Shown: piece after piece, positions 31,348 through 36,525 of the stretch
Layout: the number at the start of each line of letters is the position of its first letter
Numbering within the stretch: the stretch's first letter is position 1
Source: a virus
Strand: one strand, 5' to 3'
Virus record (IMG/VR): IMGVR_UViG_3300030012_003289
Coordinates: 1 to 36,525 of that record
DNA length: 36,525 bases
Made by a program: the position numbers and the translations under genes
Notes under the pieces: model-generated
What the model was told of the DNA's origin: nothing
Seen by the model: only the letters and a program-made list of their open reading frames with translations
Database searches by the model: none

Positions 31348-33615
31348 ATGAAAGAAGAGGATTACTTTAGAGATCAAAGAGATAGAGATAGAAGATCTAA
31401 CTTTGTAGGTTCATATAGAAGGCCTGGGTCTAGTGAATTTTTTAATCCAGCTGCAGATATACTAACTGGTATAGAAGGTTTAGAATCTTCTATAAATAAA
31501 AGAAAAAAGACTGTTAGTGATTTTGAAAATGCTGCTGCTATAAGAAATCAAGAAATAATGTCTTCCATTGCAGATATGGAAGGTATGGAAGATTCATCTG
31601 CTTTAGACTCTTTACAAGCTGATTTAATAGCGCAGGCAGAAGAACTACATAGATTAGATATAGCATCGTTTGAAGGAGATAGATCTGCTTATTTAAAAAA
31701 ATCTAATCAAATAAATAAAATAGCTAATGAAATACCAGCTTTAATGGGTTTAATAGATGCTGCTGGAACAACGCTTGAAGAAGCTATAATGAGTGGTAAA
31801 GGTTTAGATAAATCTGTTTTAAAAAGTAATAAACAAGATTATTACAACTTTGTTGATGATGCTAGAAAAGGTGGTAAAAATATTTCTTTTAGAATAAATG
31901 AAAATGGTAACATAATAGCGCAGCTTAATGGTCAAGATGTTTTCAATGGTAGTGCTTATATAAAATCTAAGGAAAAAGGTTTTGACTTAATAAACTACGT
32001 TAAAGACTACAGTAAAGAAATGAGTGCTATTGATGCCGAGGCTTCAAAAGGTTTATTAAATTTAATATCATCTTCTAAAATTGAAGAGATTAAAAAAAGA
32101 GGAAAATTTATTGACACTAAGGAGGAAAAAAATTATATTGAAGCTGCTAATGCTTACAAGAAAGCTTTAGAAAGAAACATTGGTATAGATGCTATTACAA
32201 ATGAATCTACTTTTCAAACTTTTATTGGAGGTGAAGAGCCATATCAAGCTAATAAAGAACAAAATGCTAAAACCAAAGAAGCCATAATTGATAAAATGCT
32301 TAGAGATAAGTTTCCTCAAGCAGTTATAGAGAATGGTGTGGTTAAATCAGCTATTGGAAATAAAAGTTTTACTAGAAAAATAGATGTTGAAGAGAGAAGG
32401 TATCAAAGACAAAAAGAACTTAAAAGAAATAAAGACAATAGCTTAACTTTAGAAACTAAAGAACAAATTAAGTTATTAGGACCTGACTACGAATCGTTTA
32501 AGCAGTCTTTTAATCCAGATCCATCAAGACCATTCGGTGATGTTAATAGTCCTGAATTTGTAGCTGAAAGTTTAAATCAAACAGCTCCTGAAGGTACTAC
32601 CTATATGTCTTATGATGAAGTAATAAAAGCTAAACCTGATTTAGAAGGTAAAATAGAAAAAAACAAAGTTTATATAGAAAAAAAGAATAGTAGAGGTAAA
32701 TACGATATAGTAACTAGTAAGCCAATATCTATTGGCGAAGGGCAAATTGATAACTTAACAGCTATAAAAGCTAGAGATTTTGGCATGAATAACTCAGCTA
32801 TATCCTATTTTAGATCTCAAGGTTCAGATTCTAGTAATAGTACAATAGGTAACTCAAGAGTCCCTGCTGATCAAAAAAAAAACAATAACCAAGTAAGTAG
32901 CAATGAAGTAGAACCACCAGTTGCTAATACGTCAATCGTAGTTAGTGATCCAGTTGATGATAATTCTTCTAATGTTAACACCACTCAAGCTCCTGATAAT
33001 ACACCTGTCAAAACAACACCAGGAAACAGAGATTTAGCAGCTGAAAACAAAAAGCAAGAAGATTTAATGAGAAAATCTGAAGTTGAATATGGCGGTAAGA
33101 GCGGAAACGATACTGTTGGTTTACCTAGTTATAAAGATTATGATTTTCAAACTTACTTAAATAGTAAAGATCAAGTAGTTAGAGAAGTTGATGGCAAAGG
33201 AGCAACTTATGGTAAGTCAGGACAACCTAAAAGAGGGTTAAAAACTGATTTAGGTGAAGATGTTTATAGTGGTTTATCAGATAGTCAACAGTCAATGATG
33301 AGAATGATGCATGTTAATATACCATGGGATCCTAGAGTGGTTATGTTAATGGCTACTGGAGACATCAAAGGTAAAGACAACAGGTCAAAATATTTAGGAG
33401 ACTATAAAGCTACAACTGAACTTTACAATAAAAACAAAGCTAAGTTTAAAAATATAGATGATCAAGCAATGTTTGATCAATGGGTGGATATATATTCTAG
33501 AACAAATCCAAATGATCCAGGTTATCAAAAGCAATATAAAAAGAGAGTTATAGATATGGCAGAAGCTTATGGATTTAAACCAACAAAAGAACAACTTGAT
33601 AAGTTTAAAGTATAA
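31348..33615 (+). CDS. Large internal virion (cargo/ejection) protein
   Basis: 755 aa, highly charged, helical, no enzymatic motif. Starts with a disordered RDQRDRDRRSNFVGSYRRPG, then PAADILTGIEGLESSINKRK and a coiled-coil region up to about 140. The middle is helical and basic; around 500-590 a Ser/Asn/Thr/Pro-rich linker (SQGSDSSNSTIGNS...) separates a C-terminal domain containing YSGLSDSQQSMMRMMHVNIP and WDPRVVMLMATGDI. Position between the small ejection protein and the peptidase-bearing protein fits the virion cargo proteins of crAss-like phages, expelled into the host with DNA. Function beyond that is unknown. Confidence 0.6.
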   Translation: MKEEDYFRDQRDRDRRSNFVGSYRRPGSSEFFNPAADILTGIEGLESSINKRKKTVSDFENAAAIRNQEIMSSIADMEGMEDSSALDSLQADLIAQAEELHRLDIASFEGDRSAYLKKSNQINKIANEIPALMGLIDAAGTTLEEAIMSGKGLDKSVLKSNKQDYYNFVDDARKGGKNISFRINENGNIIAQLNGQDVFNGSAYIKSKEKGFDLINYVKDYSKEMSAIDAEASKGLLNLISSSKIEEIKKRGKFIDTKEEKNYIEAANAYKKALERNIGIDAITNESTFQTFIGGEEPYQANKEQNAKTKEAIIDKMLRDKFPQAVIENGVVKSAIGNKSFTRKIDVEERRYQRQKELKRNKDNSLTLETKEQIKLLGPDYESFKQSFNPDPSRPFGDVNSPEFVAESLNQTAPEGTTYMSYDEVIKAKPDLEGKIEKNKVYIEKKNSRGKYDIVTSKPISIGEGQIDNLTAIKARDFGMNNSAISYFRSQGSDSSNSTIGNSRVPADQKKNNNQVSSNEVEPPVANTSIVVSDPVDDNSSNVNTTQAPDNTPVKTTPGNRDLAAENKKQEDLMRKSEVEYGGKSGNDTVGLPSYKDYDFQTYLNSKDQVVREVDGKGATYGKSGQPKRGLKTDLGEDVYSGLSDSQQSMMRMMHVNIPWDPRVVMLMATGDIKGKDNRSKYLGDYKATTELYNKNKAKFKNIDDQAMFDQWVDIYSRTNPNDPGYQKQYKKRVIDMAEAYGFKPTKEQLDKFKV

Positions 33616-33621
33616 GTAAAT

Positions 33622-36525
33622 ATGGAAGAAAAAGATTTAGAAGTTTTATTTGGCGATTTTATAGCAACATATAATGATGTTGAAGATATTGAAGAAGCTA
33701 AAAGTTATTTTCCAGAATTTAAAGATTACGATAGTAATATTCTAGGTGATTTTATAGCTACATACAATGATACTAAAGATGTAAATGCAGCTTTAAGTTA
33801 TTTTGAAGAGTTTACTGGTTCACCTGAAAAAGATGTATTTACAGAAACAATTATAGACAATAAGCCTGACGATATTGAAAATAATAAAGAGTTAATAGAA
33901 ACTAAAAAACGACAGTTTGATAAAGGTGTATTTAAAATGGCTGAGCGTAAAGCTTACGATAAATATAAAGACACTGGAGAGATCGACATAAGTTTATTAC
34001 CAAAAGAAAATGATGATCCAAATATAATTCAAGATTATTTAAGCGGTCCTTTAAAATTTACTGCTGGTTTGTTTAAAGGAGTAGGTGACTTGCAAAGCAT
34101 GGGTAACATGCTTTTAATGGATGCTGGTCTGAGAATATTTAGTGATGTTACAGACAAAGAACGTCAGGCTTTAGTAGCAGCTGAAGGTAAAAAAGGACAA
34201 ATGCAAAACTTTGTTTGGGATAAAGTAGAAAAATCTCTTGATAAATATCAAAAAAAATACGAAAACGAAAGCTTTTTAGATGATTGGGAACAGGGCAATA
34301 AGGGTCTTGCAGTTGAAAGAGCTATTGGTGCTGCTATAGAATCTATACCTACTACTCTAGCAGCTTTTACTGGTATAGGTGGCATAATAGCTTTAGGTGG
34401 TAGCCTTGCTGGTAGTAAGTTTAAAGAAGAGTATAGTAAAGATCCTAAAAAAGGTATATACAGGTTAGCTGGAAACGCTTTATTAAGTGGAGCAACAGAA
34501 GCTTCTTTTGAGTTAGTAACTAGAGGTTTAGGTAAAAAAATTGGTTTAATAAAAGACGCTAAAGGTATTAAAGCGGCTAAAGAGTTTAGTCAAAGTGCTT
34601 TTCAAAGAATACTTAATAATTTTGGTATTGCACCAGCTGCTGAAGGAATTTCCGAAGCAGCAACTAGAATGTCTACTGACTTTATAGATTACTTAACATT
34701 AGGTAAAGAATGGAGTTGGGAGAAAAGTTTAAGAGGAGCCTTAGAAGAAGGTTTAGTTGGTAGTATATCTGGTGGTGGATTTGGAACTGTAGCTCAGTTT
34801 AAAAACAGTACTCAAGAAATAAAAGAAGCAGCAGCTCTTAGATTAATGTCTCAATCTGACAAAGCTGATATAGGTGTTTCTATTAAAAAAATAAATGAAG
34901 CTGCAAGTAAGCTAGAAAATGCTAATGAAACTGAAACAATTCTTTTAGAAGAAATAATAAGTGAAGAGTCATCTAATATTGAAGATATAAAAAGAAACTC
35001 ATATAATAAGTTAAACAATTTAAGTAAAAAAGATTTAAATGAATATGCTAAAAATTCTGACAAAATACAAGATGAAATAAGTAAAATAAAAAAAGGAGAA
35101 GTAACTGAAGAGTTAGCTTTAAAAAAAGCAAATGAAAACATTAAAAACTTAACAGATGCCAACACTAATTTAATAAATGAAGCTGAAAGAGTTGAAAGAG
35201 AAAGAAAAATTAAATTTGTAGAAGAACAAGGTAATTTAGTTTTAAAAGCTTCTGATCAAACTAGAATAGATAGAGCTATTAGAGAGATAGAGTCTGAAAC
35301 AGGTTTAGAAGTAGATAGATCTCAAATAGAAACTAATCCAGAAAACTTTAAAATAGAAATAATAAACGAAAACAATGTTGATGAAATATTAGATAAGTAT
35401 TCTGAAGATAAAACTTTATTCAGTAAAAAAGACTTATTAGAAGAAGTTGAAGGAACATACTTAGCTAATAAAGGTGTTATACTAATGAGTGAAGATGCGG
35501 CTTTAGGTGTTCTAGAACATGAAGGAGTGCATAACTATTTTGATATAGCTTTAAACAAGCTTGGTAACGAAGATGCTGTTTTTGGTATTGCTAAGGTGAT
35601 GATGGATAAAATGAAATCTATCGATGCTGACGCAGCTGCTTTCGTAGATAGAATTACTAAACGCTATGAGTCTGATCCTAGGTATAAAGCTAAAGATGTT
35701 GCTGAAGAAGTTTTAAGCTTTTACGCTCAAATAAAAAAACAATACAATAGATTTGATAAAAAAGATTTGTCTTCTAGTAAGTTAGCTACATCTATAAGAA
35801 GGTTGTTTCAAAACTCTTTTAACTTAAATAATGTAGAGTTAACAGAAGACAACGTTATGCGTTTTATAGATGATTATCTAGTTGCTATTGAAAAAGGTAG
35901 TCTAACTAAATTTCAAGAAAGATTTGCTAAAGGTGAAGTAGAAATATCAGAAAGTTTAAAAGAAAAAGGTAGAAAAATAGCTAGTGAGAAAAGAGTTGAA
36001 GACTTAAATAAAGAAGTAGTAAGCGAAGAGCCTATTGTTTTTTCTAAAAAAGATGAGCAAACAGTAAATAACTTTACTAAAAAAGACGGTAAACCTATGA
36101 CTCAAATAGAGTGGCTTAGTTTTACTGGAGAAATGAACGATAAAGGAGAGCTTGTAAATCAAATTAAAATAGCTAATACTTTTGAAGGTGCAATTAGAGC
36201 AAAAATAAAAGGAACTAACAAAGAAGTTAAAAATTATTTTGGTAGAGATAGAGATGAAGTAGTTGAAGATTTTAAAGAATTACTAAGTAAAAGAGGCTTT
36301 TTTGATTCAAAAGTAGAACAGTTTAACCCAGAGATTAATAATAATTTTTCTGGATACATGGCTGGTATAATAAATAATGCGTACAAAGATTTATTAGATC
36401 AAAACACAAAAAGAATTAAAACTGTTCCTACAAGTAAAAAAATAGGTAGTGAAGATAGCAAAGTTACTGTAGCTGAAACATTAGTGTCAGATGAAATTAG
36501 TCCTGAAGAGTACGCTGATATACAA
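33622..36525 (+). CDS. Giant internal virion protein with HExxH peptidase motif (partial, runs off the right edge)
   Basis: The ATG at 33622 opens a frame with no stop through the last base (968 codons seen), so the protein is longer. Residues 11-72 are two 31-aa repeats, each starting GDFIATYND. Residues about 234-266 are hydrophobic and Gly-rich (ESIPTTLAAFTGIGGIIALG), a candidate membrane-channel helix as in T7 gp16. Residues 420-560 are coiled coil. Residues 633-637 are HEGVH in VLEHEGVHNYFDIAL, a zinc-peptidase helix, with Glu695/Glu696 in DVAEEVLSFYAQ as a possible third ligand. A FSKKD phrase precedes this domain and recurs near residue 807. This looks like a multi-domain ejection protein that inserts in the envelope and cleaves a target; the target is unknown. 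Confidence 0.72.
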   Translation, partial: MEEKDLEVLFGDFIATYNDVEDIEEAKSYFPEFKDYDSNILGDFIATYNDTKDVNAALSYFEEFTGSPEKDVFTETIIDNKPDDIENNKELIETKKRQFDKGVFKMAERKAYDKYKDTGEIDISLLPKENDDPNIIQDYLSGPLKFTAGLFKGVGDLQSMGNMLLMDAGLRIFSDVTDKERQALVAAEGKKGQMQNFVWDKVEKSLDKYQKKYENESFLDDWEQGNKGLAVERAIGAAIESIPTTLAAFTGIGGIIALGGSLAGSKFKEEYSKDPKKGIYRLAGNALLSGATEASFELVTRGLGKKIGLIKDAKGIKAAKEFSQSAFQRILNNFGIAPAAEGISEAATRMSTDFIDYLTLGKEWSWEKSLRGALEEGLVGSISGGGFGTVAQFKNSTQEIKEAAALRLMSQSDKADIGVSIKKINEAASKLENANETETILLEEIISEESSNIEDIKRNSYNKLNNLSKKDLNEYAKNSDKIQDEISKIKKGEVTEELALKKANENIKNLTDANTNLINEAERVERERKIKFVEEQGNLVLKASDQTRIDRAIREIESETGLEVDRSQIETNPENFKIEIINENNVDEILDKYSEDKTLFSKKDLLEEVEGTYLANKGVILMSEDAALGVLEHEGVHNYFDIALNKLGNEDAVFGIAKVMMDKMKSIDADAAAFVDRITKRYESDPRYKAKDVAEEVLSFYAQIKKQYNRFDKKDLSSSKLATSIRRLFQNSFNLNNVELTEDNVMRFIDDYLVAIEKGSLTKFQERFAKGEVEISESLKEKGRKIASEKRVEDLNKEVVSEEPIVFSKKDEQTVNNFTKKDGKPMTQIEWLSFTGEMNDKGELVNQIKIANTFEGAIRAKIKGTNKEVKNYFGRDRDEVVEDFKELLSKRGFFDSKVEQFNPEINNNFSGYMAGIINNAYKDLLDQNTKRIKTVPTSKKIGSEDSKVTVAETLVSDEISPEEYADIQ
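33652..33837 (+). repeat. 93-nt tandem repeat encoding GDFIATYND units
   Basis: Two in-frame copies starting at 33652 and 33745. Both begin with a Gly-Asp-Phe-Ile-Ala-Thr-Tyr-Asn-Asp coding stretch and end in a Ser-Tyr-Phe block. Only moderate DNA identity, so an old duplication of a 31-residue unit at the N-terminus of the giant internal protein. Confidence 0.75.

Noticed and set aside
34851-35165. Reverse-strand frame of 104 aa, Ser/Leu/Phe-rich
   Set aside because: It is the complement of a Lys/Glu-rich coiled coil in the giant internal protein, which typically gives hydrophobic antisense frames. No start context.
1-36525. tRNA genes, integrase, insertion sequences or attachment sites
   Set aside because: Gaps are too short for tRNAs and no cloverleaf, recombinase motif, transposase or terminal inverted repeat was seen on either strand; nothing supports a prophage or mobile element boundary.

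Overview
The window is a tightly packed segment of a tailed double-stranded DNA phage. It holds 38 complete genes and one open at the right edge, all on the + strand. It is AT-rich, nearly every gene touches or overlaps the next, and no gap exceeds about 60 bases. Most start codons follow A/T-only leaders (often ending in ATTATG or AAAATG) rather than a Shine-Dalgarno sequence, which is typical of phages of Bacteroidota/Flavobacteria. The head gene order (TerL of about 740 aa, portal of about 800 aa, scaffold-like protein, capsid protein of about 490 aa, ring proteins, very large tail nozzle proteins, giant internal proteins) looks like a short-tailed phage related to crAss-like viruses (Crassvirales), probably marine. 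That affiliation rests on recalled family features and gene order, not on a search.

Layout. 0-1.8 kb: a phage groEL-groES pair, followed by a probable winged-helix protein and a glycine-zipper protein. 2.8-7.2 kb: an accessory/lysis block with an M15 peptidase, four or five small membrane proteins including a 3TM holin, a PAP2-type acid phosphatase, a small HExxH protein, a Met/Ser/Pro repeat protein, and a run of five tiny, very basic, cysteine-bearing proteins. 7.2-11.7 kb: surface and fibre genes, namely a cupredoxin-like structural protein and two LamG/Ig-like proteins with four LamG modules in total. 11.7-13.2 kb: small genes, including a protein that reads as two tandem GroES folds and a probable small-terminase-position protein. 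13.2-20.8 kb: terminase, portal, scaffold and major capsid. 20.5-30.4 kb: head auxiliary, ring/adaptor and nozzle ('muzzle') proteins, with two good intrinsic terminators bracketing the 257-aa gene. 30.4-36.5 kb: internal virion (ejection) proteins, the last carrying an HExxH metallopeptidase motif and running off the edge.

How it fits together: this is the late morphogenesis, ejection and lysis arm of the genome. The chaperonins plausibly serve folding of the capsid or of the very large tail and ejection proteins. The fibre genes supply host binding, the holin/peptidase block releases progeny, and the terminator after the capsid gene probably sets the capsid transcript apart from the tail genes. 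Replication and transcription genes are not in the window. The most unusual items are the three GroES folds plus GroEL in one phage, the nozzle protein divided into two genes by a single in-frame TAA, the cluster of tiny basic Cys proteins, the cupredoxin site, the complete absence of TAG stops, and a sharp composition change in the terminase gene.
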